Source of the DNA: Myxocyprinus asiaticus
Taxonomy: Eukaryota; Chordata; Actinopteri; Cypriniformes; Catostomidae
Length of the DNA: 64,000 bases
Reading direction: 5' to 3'
NCBI RefSeq assembly: GCF_019703515.2
Contig: NC_059374.1
Location: 14,296,245-14,360,244, forward strand
Positions within the stretch are counted from its first letter, which is position 1. The number at the start of each line of letters is the position of its first letter. The notes below the pieces were generated by a model. That model saw only the letters and a list, made by a program, of their open reading frames with translations, was not told the origin of the DNA and made no database searches. The position numbers were made by a program, and so were the translations under genes. Of this stretch, positions 23,276 to 34,609 are shown one piece after another.

Positions 23276-23477
23276 ATATTCTAATTTTTTGAGATAGTGA
23301 ATTGGTGGGTTTTTGTTAAATGTGAGCCAAAATCATCACAATTAATAGAACCAAAGACTTAAACTACTTCAGTCTGTGTGCACTGAATTTATTTAATACA
23401 CGAGTTTCACAATTTGAGTTGAATTACTGAAATAAATGAACTTTTCCACGACATTCTAATTTATTGAGATGCACCTG
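23276..23477 (-). repeat. Right terminal inverted repeat of the intact Tc1
   Basis: Inverse partner of 21897-22098, starting ATATTCTAATTTTTTGAGAT and ending GATGCACCTG. Confidence 0.88.
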
Positions 23478-23755
23478 TAGTTTTGGCAAGCCAAATTTTT
23501 CCAAACGTTGTTTACAGACAGATTGTTTCACTTTTAATTGACTATATCACAATTCCAGTGGTCAGAAGTGTACATACACGAAGTTAACTGTGCCTTTAAA
23601 CAGCTTGGAAAATTCCAGAAAATGATGTCAAGCCTTTAGGCAATTAGCAAATTAGCTTCTGATAGGCTAATTGGAGTCAATTGGAGGTGTACCTGTGGAT
23701 GTATTTAGGATGTGTAAGGCCTACCTTCAAACTCAGTGCCTCTTTGATTGACATC

Positions 23756-24774
23756 ATAGGAAAATCAAAAGAAATCAGCCAAGACCTCAGAAAAAAAATT
23801 GTGGACCTCCACAAGTCTGGTTCATCCTTGGGAGCAATTTCCAAACACCTGAAGTTACCACATTCATCTGTACAAACAATAGTACACAAGTATAAACACC
23901 ATGGGACCACACATCCATCATACCGCTCAGGAAGAAGATGCATTCTGTCTCCTAGAGATGAACGTAGTTTGGTGCAAAAAGTGCAAATCAATCCCAGAAC
24001 AACAGCAAAGGATATTGTGAAGATGCTGGAGGAAACAAATAGACAAGTATCTATATCCACAGTAAAACGAGTCCTATATCGACATAATCTAAAAAGGCTT
24101 CTCAGCAAGGAAGAAGTCACTGCTCCAAAACAAGATCCAGATTACAGCTTGCAAGTGCACATGGGGACAAAGATCTTACTTTTTGGAGAAATGTCCTCTG
24201 GTCTGATGAAACAAAATTTTAACTGTTTGGCTATAATGACCATCGTTATGTTTGGAGGAAAAAGGGTGAGGCTTGCAAGCAGAAGAACACCATCCCAACC
24301 GTGAAGCATGGGGGTGACAGCATCATGTTGTGGGGGTGCTTTGCTGCAGGAGGGACTGGTGCACTTCACAAAATAGATGGCGTCATGAGGAAGGAAAATT
24401 ATGAGGATATATTGAAGCAACATCTCAAGACATCAGCCAGTAGGTTAAAGCTTGGTTGCAACTGGGTCTTCCAAATGGACAATGACCCCAAGCATACCTC
24501 CAAATTTATGGCAAAATGGCTTAAGGACAACAAAGTCAAGGTACTGGAGTGGCCATTACAAAGCCCAGACCTCAGTCCGATAAAAAATTTGTGGGCAGAA
24601 CTGAAATAGTGTGTGTGAGCAAGGAGGCCTACAAACCTGACTCAGTTACACCAGTTCTGTCTGGAGAAATGGGCCAAAATTCCAGCAACATATTGTGAGA
24701 AGCTTGTGGAAGGCTACCCAAAACATTTGACCAAAGTTAAACAATTTAAAGGCAATGCTGCCAAATATATGTAA
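23756..24774 (+). pseudogene. Sleeping-Beauty-type Tc1 transposase, inactivated
   Basis: Recognisable from GKSKEISQDLRKKIVDLHKS through the paired-like domains (SSVQTIVHKYKHHGTT, SISTVKRVLYRHNLK) to the catalytic region (MDNDPKHTS and QSPDLSPIKNLW) and the end GNAAKYM. Defects seen: the start ATG is ATA (23756-23758). After VLYRHNLK the frame is lost around 24095-24170. A stop replaces a Glu codon just after the first catalytic Asp region near 24218. A TAG at 24607-24609 replaces a Lys codon after LWAELK. The catalytic Glu in PIEN is Lys (PIKN). It cannot encode an active enzyme. Confidence 0.92.
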
Positions 24775-24984
24775 ACTTCTGACCCACTAAGAATGTGATG
24801 AAAGAAATAAATGCTGAAATAAATAATTCTCTCTATTATTCTGAAATTCACATTCTTAAAATAAAGTAGTGATCCTAACTGACCTAAGACAGGGAATGTT
24901 TTCTACGATTAAATGTCAGGTATTGTGAAAAGCTGAGTTTAAATGTATTTGGCTAAGTTGTATGTAAACTTCTGACTTCAACTG

Positions 24985-25059
<75 letters not shown>
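24985..25059. repeat. TA microsatellite
   Basis: A run of TA, broken once by TACA, at the right edge of the Sleeping-Beauty-type element. It is probably the expanded TA target. Confidence 0.95.
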
Positions 25060-25062
<3 letters not shown>

Positions 25063-25794
25063 AGAAATGTATATCTACATGTATACCATTTTCAGAAAAC
25101 TTAGAATATGGAAGCAATTATACATTAAAAGTTTTGTTTGAATTGACTAAGCATTTTGACCACTATGTGGCGCTGTCTCCAAACTGCTTAGGTACCCTCA
25201 GGACATGATGTCGAAGACCCCTTCCAATTTTCCTTCAAATCGGACCAAGCGTTTTAATCCTCCTATGGTATTCATTCATTTATTTTCCCTGAAATAATTT
25301 TTAAAATGTAATAAAAAAAAAATATTTTATCTGATCAGTACAAGACTTGGTGATTTTTTCTCCATTTGCCATCTGAACATTAAAAATGTTTTTTTTTTTT
25401 TTTTTTTTAATTGGGCTTGATTCAATGTCTAAGTGGTCATTAAAAAAAAGTGACACCTTTTGGTATTCGCCATCAAAACTGACCGACCGTTGAAAATGAA
25501 TGGGAAAGACCAAAAAACAGAGCAATTACTTGTTTTCATCTGTCAAATACAATCAATAAATCAGCCTCAATGTAGAAAAAAACAGACAGAAATTATAGGT
25601 TAGACTTTAAAACATCCTCAGTGCAAAGCATACACACCCACTCACAAACACAAGAAAGAACTAGTGAGACTTTAACACAATGCTTTTTTTTTTTTTTTTT
25701 TACATTTGTCAAATAAAACCAATAAATCAGCCACAATGTTAAACATACATACTCAGAAGTGAAGAGTTGAGATGATAATACTCAAACAATGCAG

Positions 25795-25797
<3 letters not shown>

Positions 25798-25850
<53 letters not shown>

Positions 25851-25947
25851 GAACCAGGGCATAAAAAAGTGCAGCTCAACAGCAATCTTTTGGTCATTGT
25901 TGGCATTACAAGTCATCTGTTGTTTTCCAGCTGATGACAGCAATCTG

Positions 25948-25975
<28 letters not shown>
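25798..25975. repeat. Two CA microsatellites
   Basis: CA runs at about 25798-25847 and 25949-25975, separated by about 100 bp of unique sequence. Frames of poly His-Thr or Cys-Val here are artefacts. T runs at 25390-25410 and 25685-25701 lie nearby. Confidence 0.93.
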
Positions 25976-25979
<4 letters not shown>

Positions 25980-27465
25980 CCAAAATACATTTTTAATATA
26001 GAAAGTTTGAAACTGCAAAATGTTTACTCTGATTCTTCTGTTTTATAATATTTTCAGAATTTTGCAGTTCATTTCTGTTTCTTGATGTTCATTTTCTTGA
26101 AATTATTATGCATTTACTTTGAGTTATAACATTTTTATGTTTGAAATAAATTATTGATAGAAAAATGCTTATTCTGTGTCTTTGTAACACAGGTCAGGTT
26201 TGATGACAAGCATAATGACATAAACTGCAAAAACTGACACTTCAAATCAATTTTAAAATGCTAAACTTTGACAAATAATATTTTGGTAATGTCTAACTAT
26301 ATAAATCCAAATGCATATCTCGTGATAAAATAAAAAATTAGGTTACAACAAACATCAGACTACACAGTAGGTGGCTATAGCCATCTACTGGCTGTTACTG
26401 ACATGACATGGTTTTCAAGTCATGTTATTTATATTTTGTTCACCAAATGGCAACAATCTGCCTCCAATTTATGTCACATTCTCGTATTTTCTTCTTGTTT
26501 CAACTTATAGAAGTGTAGGTTCTGAATTTTTTTTTACATGTATTTATTATTATTTGTATATTAAATTAATGGTAACATTTAGACATTTACATGTAAATAA
26601 GATCAAAATAGCACAATATCCCCAAAGAAATGCATAATTTTATTGTTCTTCAGGGAAGAAAAAATTGTCAAAAAGGGTTCATCAAAAAAAAAAAAAAAAA
26701 AAAAAGGGTTACACATCTAAACCTTCTCCTCAAAAATTGACCGCGAATGCATATATATGGCTGGTGTTGGGAAAACTGATACTGTTGAAATCCTCATGAC
26801 CCAAGGAATCCAAAGACACCAAACTCATAATTTAAGGACAAATGGTTCAAAAGTTAAGGGCAAAAATAGCCAATTTTGAAATTTCTTGACCCACAGGGGG
26901 TGCTGTCACCAAACGTTGACTGTTACCTCATATCATGGTCCTGATGAAGCATACCAAATTGCGTTTCGACAGGACAAAGCATTGCTGAGAAACAGCCTCA
27001 AATCCATTTTCATGTTGAGCTCGTTAACTTGGCATTATTTCTGAACGGTAGCATAAATTAAATTAATTTCTGGTCAGTTCTGTGCAGCTCGGTCTGGAGA
27101 TTATTTTGAGCCATCGTTTGGACAAATTGGACAAAGTTTGAAGGACAAGAAAAATTTTAACTGTAAATTTCATAATGCAAGACTGCAGCCACTATAATGG
27201 GTGAAGTTTTGGTGTAAGGGGTCCATTTGAATCATTAATAGGAGAGTAATCAGACAAAAAACAAAAACAAATGGTGTCTCTGGGACAAACGGTTGAAAAG
27301 ATACATGCAAAAGAAATACATTTTTGAACTGGTGGTGATGCTATATAGTATGACTTAGAGACCCAAAATTTGGTATAGGGGCTATTCATGCCCACCCCTA
27401 TCAGTGTGCCAAATTTAATCATTTTCCTATGTACGGTTCATTGGGCTGCCATAGACTCCCAGCCA

Positions 27466-27469
<4 letters not shown>

Positions 27470-27501
<32 letters not shown>

Positions 27502-27554
27502 AAACAATAGTATAAACGCATACTTTGCTTTCGCATAGGTGCTTGGGCCCCTAG

Positions 27555-27585
<31 letters not shown>

Positions 27586-27635
27586 AACAAAAGCAATAGG
27601 TGCGACACTACCTTCGGTGCTTGGCCCTAATGAAA
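27470..27635. repeat. AAT-repeat tails of the long dispersed repeat
   Basis: AAT runs at 27470-27499 and 27556-27583, each followed by A-rich AACAA...CAATAG junctions and GGTGCTTGG blocks. This suggests successive truncated tail units. Confidence 0.75.
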
Positions 27636-28407
27636 GACAATTTCACCCCTGTACAGTAGACTGTTCTACAAACATTAATTCTGGTGCATGGATCTTTAAC
27701 CCTTTAAGCTCGGATGGGCCCGCCGGCGGTGTTCTGTTTTGATCATTTAAAAAAAGAAAAATTGCACTGTACATGTTATTGCAATCAGTAAAAACATCAA
27801 ACTAGCCATGTATTCTCTTGCTGGAAAGCTCTCAAAAAGTAGAATACAACCAGCCAATTTGTTTTACTCACAGACAAAAATATAGCGAGTAATAGCTAAG
27901 TATATGCCTTTGGCAATTATGTTGGTGTTGCTTTAATGCCGCGTTTTGGCTTATAACTTTAGAAAATATAAACAGAACATAAAATATCACATACCATTAC
28001 TTAGAGGAGGTGATTATTTTTCAAACAAGCCCACACACAAGGTGATCAGATGCATAGATCATTAGATAATCCACACAAAGCACAATGTGACACATGGCCA
28101 CCAGGAAAATGCGGCATGTAAATGACAGACTTGATGCAGACTCAATGAGTCAAAAGGCACTCATTCTGTGAAATCTCATTACTAAAATCATGTCTCCATG
28201 CTATGTATACCTTTAGTCGTTGTGTTTGCATGTGTTATTAGTTCTTATGTACAATTATGATGTTTTATTTGTTTGGAGAGGCTTTTGAATATATGAAAAT
28301 GTTTTTAGACACCATGAAAAATTATTTTTGTAATGCTATAACTTTTGATTGCTTTGTTGTATCAACACAAAATTCTAAAAGCCATGATGAACAAAACAAA
28401 AGAGATA

Positions 28408-29655
28408 CACTATATTGCCAAAAGTATTCACTCACCCATCCAAATAATTGAATTCAGGTGTTCCAATCACTTCCATGGCCACAGGTGTATAAAATGAAGC
28501 ACCTAGGCATGCAGACTGCTTCTACAAACATTTGTGAAAGAACAGGCAGCTCTCAGGAGCTCAGTGAATTCCAGCGTGGTACTGTGACAGGATGCCACTT
28601 GTGCAACAAGTCCAGTCGTGAAATTTCCTCGCTACTAAATATTCCACAGTCAACTGTCAGAGGTATTATAACAAAGTGGAAGCGATTGGGAATGACAGCA
28701 ACTCAGCCACGAAGTGGTAGGCCACGTAAAATGACAGAGCGGGGTCAGCGGATGCTGAGGTGCATAGTTCGCAGAGGTCGCCAACTTTCTGCACAGTCAA
28801 TCGCTACAGACCTCCAAAGTTCATGTGGCCTTCAGATTAGCTCAAGAACAGTACATAGAGAGCTTCATGGAATGGGTTTCCATGGCCGAGCAGCTGCATT
28901 CAAGCCATACATCACCAAGTGCAATGCAAAGCGTCGGATGCAGTGGTGTAAAGCACGCCGCCACTGGACTCTAGAGCAGTGGAGACGCGTTCTCTGGAGT
29001 GACGAATCACGCTTCTCCATCTGGCAATCTGATGGACGAGTCTGGGTTTGGCGGTTGCCATGAGAACGGTACTTGTCTGACTGCATTGTGCCAACTGTGA
29101 AGTTTGGTGGAGGGGGGATTATGGTGTGGGGTTGTTTTTCAGGAGCTGGGCTTGGCCCCTTAGTTCCAGTGAAAGGAACTCTGAATGCTTCAGCAAACCA
29201 AGAGATTTTGGACAATTCCATGCTCCCAACTTTGTGGGAACAGTTTGGAGATGGCCCCTTCCTGTTCCAACATGACTGCGCACCAGTGCACAAAGCAAGG
29301 TCCATAAAGACATGGATGAGCGAGTTTGGTGTGGAAGAACTTGACTGGCCTGCACAGAGTCCTGACATCAACCCGATAGAGCACCTTTGGGATGAATTAG
29401 AGCGAAGACTGCGAGCCAGGCCTTCTCGTCCAAAATCAGTGTCTGACCTCACAAATGCGCTTCTGGAAGAATGGTCAAAAATTCCCATAAACACACTCCT
29501 AAACTTTGTGGAAAGCCTTCCCAGAAGAGTTGAAGCTGTTATAGCTGCAAAGGGTGGGCCGACGTCATATTAAACCCTATGGATTAAGAATGGGATGTCA
29601 CTTAAGTTCATATGCGTCTAAAGGTAGATGAGCGAATACTTTTGGCAATATAGTG
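28408..29655 (+). mobile_element. Tc1-type transposon with short inverted repeats, 1248 bp
   Basis: Begins CACTATATTGCCAAAAGTAT and ends with the inverse, finishing TTTTGGCAATATAGTG. It is flanked by TA at 28406-28407 and 29656-29657. The inverted repeats are about 30 bp with a few mismatches, much shorter than in the 21897 element. The transposase frame has one nonsense codon. It is inserted in the piggyBac-like copy starting at 27700. Confidence 0.93.
28494..29573 (+). pseudogene. Tc1 DD34E transposase with a single nonsense codon
   Basis: From ATG at 28494 the frame runs 359 codons, interrupted only by TGA at 29061-29063 (codon 190), just after RVWVWRLP, where relatives have Gly. The N-terminal helix-turn-helix (REISSLLNIPQSTVRGIITK), GRPRK motif, [17 protein letters not shown] and [12 protein letters not shown] are all in one frame, with 34 residues between the second Asp and the Glu. 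The end is GGPTSY. An upstream in-frame ATG at 28458 falls within the terminal region and is less likely as the start. The enzyme would be truncated between the first catalytic Asp and the rest of the DDE fold, so it is inactive. One substitution suggests recent death. Confidence 0.93.
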
Positions 29656-29775
29656 TATATAATGTCAAATAAGAAAAAAAGTAAAATTTTGGCTTTTTTT
29701 TTTTTTTTTTTTTTCTTAGGCTGAAAGTCTCAGAATATCTCAATCGATATCATAACAAATTGAAAAGTTTTTTTC

Positions 29776-30929
29776 ACACACAAACCACTCACATTAGGTT
29801 TTCAATTACTACCTTTGGCACATAAATTGCCACCCAGTGCCACCAGCTCTGCATGTCATCACTAAAGAGCCAGTGATGCCCACTTCACTCGTTAAAATAT
29901 CTCAAACAAACACACCACATTCCCCTACATGTCCCAAAGACCTCATATGGTTCTCCAGCACTGTTACTGTATGTTCTCCATGGTGGACTGCAAATCAAGC
30001 CATGACAGGACACCAAAGATGGCCCATTAGTTTCTTTAAACAATCACTTACTGATGAGTTGCTTAATATTAGAAAATAACAGTTTGATCAAAATATTTTG
30101 AATCTGTATTGCTTGTTTTTTCTAAATATCCTTACAATATTTAACAAAAATTATTAATCTATATATTAATAATATTAAGACTTGTTTTCAGAGAATGTAT
30201 CTTAAACATTGGGAGATATCTGTTTTAAGCATGCTTAGTTATTTTTATTGGAAAACAAGACACTAATTAAGACTTTTTTTGCTTTGCAGTCTTATGAAAT
30301 ATCTTCCCAGAAGTTAAAACATATAATTCCCAAAATGAATCCCAAATATGAACCCCAAAGTATGCAATAAAATTAAGGGGTAGCATCAGAATCATGCACT
30401 TCAGCCCCCTTTATACACATTTATTGAAAGGTGTACTAGAAAGAGGTCTGGAAATGAAACAAGCCAGACTAGAACTCGAGTCACCTTAACAATTTAAAGT
30501 GATTCAATATGTGTGCTAACCACTAGAAAATGATCCTGCACGTATCTGTGGATTCTACAGCCTAGAACTAGAACAGTTATTAGCCAAAGCAAAACACAAA
30601 TTATCCAAACATTTACTAAACCATCAACAAGCATCTTCAACCGCATTACTGCACCAAGTATTACAGTTTAATATAACTTATTTATTAATATCACTGCTAC
30701 ATGTACAGTATTGACAGTTCTTTGCCTTATGCACAGCCACTTTAGCCATAACCCTTATGTGCTAATTGTACAGTTTTTATTGTGCTGTGTGTATTGTTGT
30801 TAAATTTATTCTATTGGGACGGTAAACGTAAGAATTTTGACGTACCTATTTCTTAAGGTGTCATGTTTGAATGCAATTATGCGTGAATTTCAGAGGGGAG
30901 GATTTTCACTGAGCAACAACTTAATTTCA
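29776..30929. other. No gene seen
   Basis: AT-rich sequence. The frame at 29837-30079 has no recognised domain and no splice context that I trust. Nothing else stands out. Confidence 0.5.
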
Positions 30930-31170
30930 GTCTGTTCCTCACACAGAGTTATTGTATGGCTTCAGAAGACTTGGAATATAGTCATATGGTCTACTTTTGT
31001 AGTGCTCTTTGTCCTTGTGGGAGCTTGATAACCTCAGTATCCATTCACTTGCATTGTATGTACAAGAGCAGCATGGATATTCCGCTAAATAACTTTATTT
31101 GAGAACAAAGAACAAAGTCATATGGGTTGGGAACAAGTAAATGATGACAGAATTTTACATTTTGGGTAAA
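30930..31170. repeat. Right-half fragment of the foldback family
   Basis: Blocks ATGGCTTCAGAAGAC, CATTCACTTGCATTGTA and AAGTCATATGG, then AAATGATGACAGAATTTT, then CATTTTGGGT, match the right arm of the element at 31314-31984. The left arm is absent. Confidence 0.6.
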
Positions 31171-31313
31171 ATATTTATTTAAAAATAGAAAATAAATTAA
31201 TGATTATATGCACAGTGTTAATCTCGCCAGTAAAATGACTGTTGAAAATGTTGCATCAGAAATAAAATAATAAAAAAGTTGCATCATGATGATAATTAAA
31301 TGGTTTTAATTAA

Positions 31314-31984
31314 AGGAATAGTTCATCCAAAAATGAAAATTCTCTCATAATTTACTCACCCTCATGCCATCCCAGAAGTGTATGACTTTCTTTCTTCTGC
31401 AGAACACAAATCAAGATTTTCAGAAGAATATCTCAGCTCTGTAGGTCCATACAATGCAAGTGAATGGTGACCAGAGCTTTTAAGGTCCAAAAAGCACATA
31501 AAGGGAGCATAAACATAGACTCCAGTGATTAAATCCATGTCTTTAGAAGCAATATGATAGGTGTGGGTGAGAAACAGATCAATATTTAAGTAAATATTTA
31601 CTATAAATTCTCCTCCTGCCTAGTAGGTGGAGATATGCACGAAGAATGCGAATCGCCAAGAAGAATGTGAAAGTGATAGTGGAGATTTATAGTAAAAAAG
31701 GACTTAAATATTGACCTGTTTCTCACCTACACCTATCATATTGCTTCTAAAGACATGGATTTAATCACTGGAGTCTTATGGATTACTTTTATGCTCCCTT
31801 TATGTGCTTTTAGAGCTTCAAAGATTTAGTCACGATTCACTTGCATTGTAAGGACCTACAGCTGAGATATTCTTCTAAAAATCTTCATTTTTGTTCAGCA
31901 GAAGAAAGAAAGTCATACAAATCTGTGATGTCATGAAGGTGGGAAAATGATGAGAAAATTTTCATTTTTGGGTGAACCATCCCT
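31314..31984. mobile_element. TTAA-flanked foldback element (AGG ends), 671 bp
   Basis: Starts AGGAATAGTTCATCCAAAAA and ends with the inverse, GGTGAACCATCCCT. TTAA lies at 31310-31313 and 31985-31988. The two arms pair over nearly their whole length (about 300 bp each), with a centre near 31640. TTAA duplication and AGG termini match the Kolobok-like elements at 16947 and 18832. It is non-coding. Confidence 0.75.
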
Positions 31985-32480
31985 TTAAACCATAAATCAT
32001 AAGAATATGATGTGAAAAATGATCAGTGCAAGATATTGCAGAAATGTTTTTAGAAGAAGAAAAATGTGTGGAAAATGAATGTGACATGACAAAATACCGA
32101 ATACATTTAAACAACATTTTCGTCAAAAGACAAAAACTATGACTCAAACAAAAAACTTGCAAAAATGAATTCTGAACATACACGCACACACAAAAAACAG
32201 ATACAGCTGCAACGTTACTCATATTCACAGCACTTTGTTCTAATATTTGTCTATTTATTTGCTCCTTGAGTTTTGTATTTGGCACCTTGCTAAATATAGA
32301 ATGGGCAGAATGTGACGGCATCTTATCTGTTTATCAGCAAAATAAATTGCAAAACAATTGTGAAATGCACGACCAGACTTCTACTGATATTTTGAAAGAA
32401 AACACCTACTTAAAGATGAAATGTGTCAATTAGCATCATCACACAGTAATACAAAAATAATCACTATTTTCATACTGATT

Positions 32481-32663
32481 CCAGAAAGCTCCCCCTGTCT
32501 TCCACTGGTTGTACAAACAGTTAGTCCCACCCCAAACTCCATTGTAAGTGCCTCACTGTAACCTAGATTTTTGCTTTTTTTTTTTTTTTTTTTTAAAGAT
32601 GGTAATCAACATTATGCCACAAAAGCTGTCATTTGAGCTTAACTTGTATATAACAATATTCCT
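32481..32663. repeat. Right-half fragment of the AGGAATATTCC family
   Basis: Reads CCATTGTAAGTGCCTCACTG, then TAACCTAGATTTTTGC, an interrupting T run, GGTAATCAACATTATGCCAC, GCTTAACTTG and AATATTCCT, followed by TTAA at 32664-32667. It matches the right arms at 37748 and 56094. Confidence 0.65.
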
Positions 32664-32667
32664 TTAA

Positions 32668-33436
32668 AAAAAAAAAAATCACACATCAGCTTCAACAATT
32701 GTAAATCTAACAGACTTTTTATTAAAAATATAAAGTTGAGACATTAAGATTATTTCACACACAGAAGTTTGAATTCTTCTAAAGTATTCATAGCAGAAAT
32801 GAAACTGATTGCTTCATTGGAATGACCGTTGTTTCTACTCTAAGAGCTCTTAACACCTACATGTGCTTATTTCCTGTTTTTATATATTTATAACCTACTT
32901 TTAACAGTGGCATGGTTTGCACTGCACCTTTAGGCTACTCTTTTAAGGTTTGCAGTATTCATTCCGCAACTAAGATGCATTGTTTTAAGCGCAAATTTCT
33001 CACAGGAAGGGGGACAGTTCTCAAAGTGTGAACATTGTTAAAGTATTGTGAAACAAACACTGGCAAATCAATTTTGAAATACTCTAAAGTTACAGAAGTC
33101 TAGTACGCTTTTTGGGGATACTAAAGAAAACACCCAAACTGCATTCTTTCCTTTGGGTTTTTACAACTCAAGATAAAAAACAACACTTCCAATCACCACA
33201 TCTACAGTCATCCAACAACACCACAATCCCTGAGGTCTGCTTTTCCCGACACTTGCCGTCTTAATCAGATATCATAATTTCCCTTCACTCTCCTCTCTGT
33301 TGCTGCATTGCAACCTTCTACCGGCATCTGCGTACTTTCAGTAGCTAACCTGACAGAACAATAAAAACCAGGCATGTCAAACAGATATAGAGCCTCTGTA
33401 TGCTTTTAGTAAAGTCAATGTATTGGTGATTGGCAT
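32668..33436. other. No gene seen
   Basis: AT-rich sequence between repeats with no recognisable coding or structural feature. The stretch 31989-32480 is likewise featureless. Confidence 0.5.
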
Positions 33437-33496
33437 GCTATGATCAGTGTTGGGTAAGTTACTCTAAAAAAAGTAATTAATTAGTTGGCCACTAAT

Positions 33497-33713
33497 CGCA
33501 GGGTTAGCGGTTCGATTCCCGAAGTGTCCTTGGGCAAGACACTGAACCCCAAGTTGCTCCCAATGGCAGGCTAGCGCCTTGCATGGCAGCTCTGCCGTCA
33601 TTGGTGTGTGAGTGAGTGTGTGTGAATGGGTGAATGAGTCACAGTGTAAAGCGCTATGGAACCGCTTAGGTTAAAAAAGGCGCTATATAAGAGCAGACCG
33701 TTTGCCATTTACT
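33497..33713 (+). mobile_element. tRNA-derived SINE, 5'-truncated
   Basis: Contains a B box GGTTCGATTCC near 33510, then TGTCCTTGGGCAAGACACTG, a central GTGTGAATGGGTGAATGAG block and a tail with AAAGCGCTATGGAAC and GCGCTATATAAG. The A-box end is missing. The ACTAAT on both sides could be a short target duplication. The family is unnamed here. Confidence 0.6.
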
Positions 33714-33959
33714 GACTACTAATTACATCTTCTACCGTGTAATAAGATTACTGTACTAATTACTCTGTCTGAAAAGTAATTGCATTACTTATTACTAATT
33801 ACTTTCTACAGCCCTTATTAACCTCGACCAGATGAAAAATACAAGGATAGAAATGAAACTGTTCTTTTAATTTTTCAAATAAATTATATAAAATCAAATA
33901 AATTATTCAAGAACTGGCCAAAGAATTTAAGGGGGCAGTGTTAAATTAGAAAAAAATAA

Positions 33960-34375
33960 TATATAATATATTTTCTCCCCTTTTCTCCCCAATTTGGAAC
34001 GCCCAATTCCCATTGCGCTCCAAGTCCTTGTGGTGACGTAGTGAATCTCAGTTGCCTACGTGTCTGAGACCATCAATCCGCGCATCTCATCACGTGGCTT
34101 GTTGAGCGCGTTACCGTGGAGATGTAGCGCGTGTGGAGGCCCACGCTATTCTCCACGGCATCCACGCATAACACACCACGCGCCCACAGAGAGCGAGAAC
34201 CACATTATAGCGACCACAAGGAGGTTACCCCATGTGACTCTACCCTCCCTAGCAACCGGGCCAATTTGGTTGCTTAGGAGACCTGGCTGGAGTCACTCAG
34301 CACACCCTGGATTTGAACTTGCGACTCCAGGGGTGGTAGTCAGCGTCAATACTCGCTGAGCTACCCAGGCCCCCG
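33960..34375 (-). mobile_element. tRNA-derived SINE, full-length, copy 1
   Basis: Read on the minus strand it starts GGGGGCCTGGGTAGCTCAGC, with A box TAGCTCAGCGAGTA and B box AAGTTCAAATCC, and ends with a T/A-rich tail after GGGGAGAAAAGGGGAGAAAA. The body matches the copy at 45700-46130 throughout. It is inserted in the hAT at 33445-34601. It is a polymerase III-derived retroposon, not a tRNA gene. Confidence 0.78.
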
Positions 34376-34609
34376 AAAACATATATTTTAACATTAGACG
34401 TTACATTTCGATTTTAAATTCACTATTGTTTTATATAGAATTGTTCTATAGTCTAAACATTATTTAACACAATTACATCAGAAGTAACTGTAATTAAATT
34501 ACTGAAAAAAATAAGAGTAATCCCTTACTTTACTTTTTTCAATGAAAAAGTAATTTCATTACAGTAATTCATTACTTAGTAATGCATTACACCCAACACT
34601 GGCTATAAT

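Larger units (their letters stand above)
21897..23477 (+). mobile_element. Apparently intact Tc1-type transposon, 1581 bp
   Basis: Begins CAGGTGCATCTCAATAAATT and ends with the inverse, finishing GATGCACCTG. It is flanked by TA at 21895-21896 and 23478-23479. Inverted repeats of about 202 bp (21897-22098 and 23276-23477) are nearly identical. A single uninterrupted transposase gene fills the interior. The host flanks rejoin as ACTATAGTTTTGG, the expected Sleeping-Beauty-type sequence, which proves the insertion. Confidence 0.95.
21795..24984 (+). mobile_element. Sleeping-Beauty-type Tc1 element, dead, hosting another Tc1
   Basis: Termini CAGTTGCAGTCAGAAGTTTA and its inverse ending CTTCAACTG match the salmonid/cyprinid Tc1 family from which Sleeping Beauty was rebuilt. 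A second copy of the inner direct repeat (CAGTGGTCAGAAGTGTACAT) lies near 23556. Removing the nested 21897-23477 insert and one TA leaves about 1.6 kb, the usual length. The right flank is TA in a TA microsatellite. The transposase (23756-24774) is broken. Confidence 0.9.
27700..29775. mobile_element. piggyBac-like element, right end lost, split by Tc1
   Basis: Preceded by TTAA (27696-27699) and starts CCCTTTAAGC. Sequence blocks (AAAACATCAAACT, GGAAAGCT, AGTAATAGCTA, TATGCCTTTG) match the complete copy at 35341-36637 in order. Homology is interrupted by the Tc1 at 28408-29655, resumes with ATAATGTCAAATAAGAAA, and fades near 29775 without the expected GGG/TTAA end. No transposase is present. 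Confidence 0.65.
33445..34601. mobile_element. hAT element (CAGTGTTGGG ends) hosting two SINEs
   Basis: Starts CAGTGTTGGGTAAGTTACTC and ends with the inverse, TTACACCCAACACTG. It is flanked by 8-bp copies GCTATGAT (33437-33444) and GCTATAAT (34602-34609), a 7/8 match. Both arms are full of AGTAAT/ATTACT motifs. It holds SINE-like inserts at 33497-33713 and 33960-34375. Without them it is about 520 bp and non-coding. Confidence 0.8.

Noticed and set aside
25782..26018. Frames reading poly Cys-Val and His-Thr
   Set aside because: CA microsatellite artefacts.
28865..29494. 209-codon minus-strand frame over the second Tc1
   Set aside because: Antisense shadow of the transposase. The plus frame carries all the catalytic motifs.
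33960..34375. Possible tRNA gene on the minus strand with A and B boxes
   Set aside because: It is the head of a full-length SINE with a sister copy and tail. It does not look like a cloverleaf gene with an intact acceptor stem.
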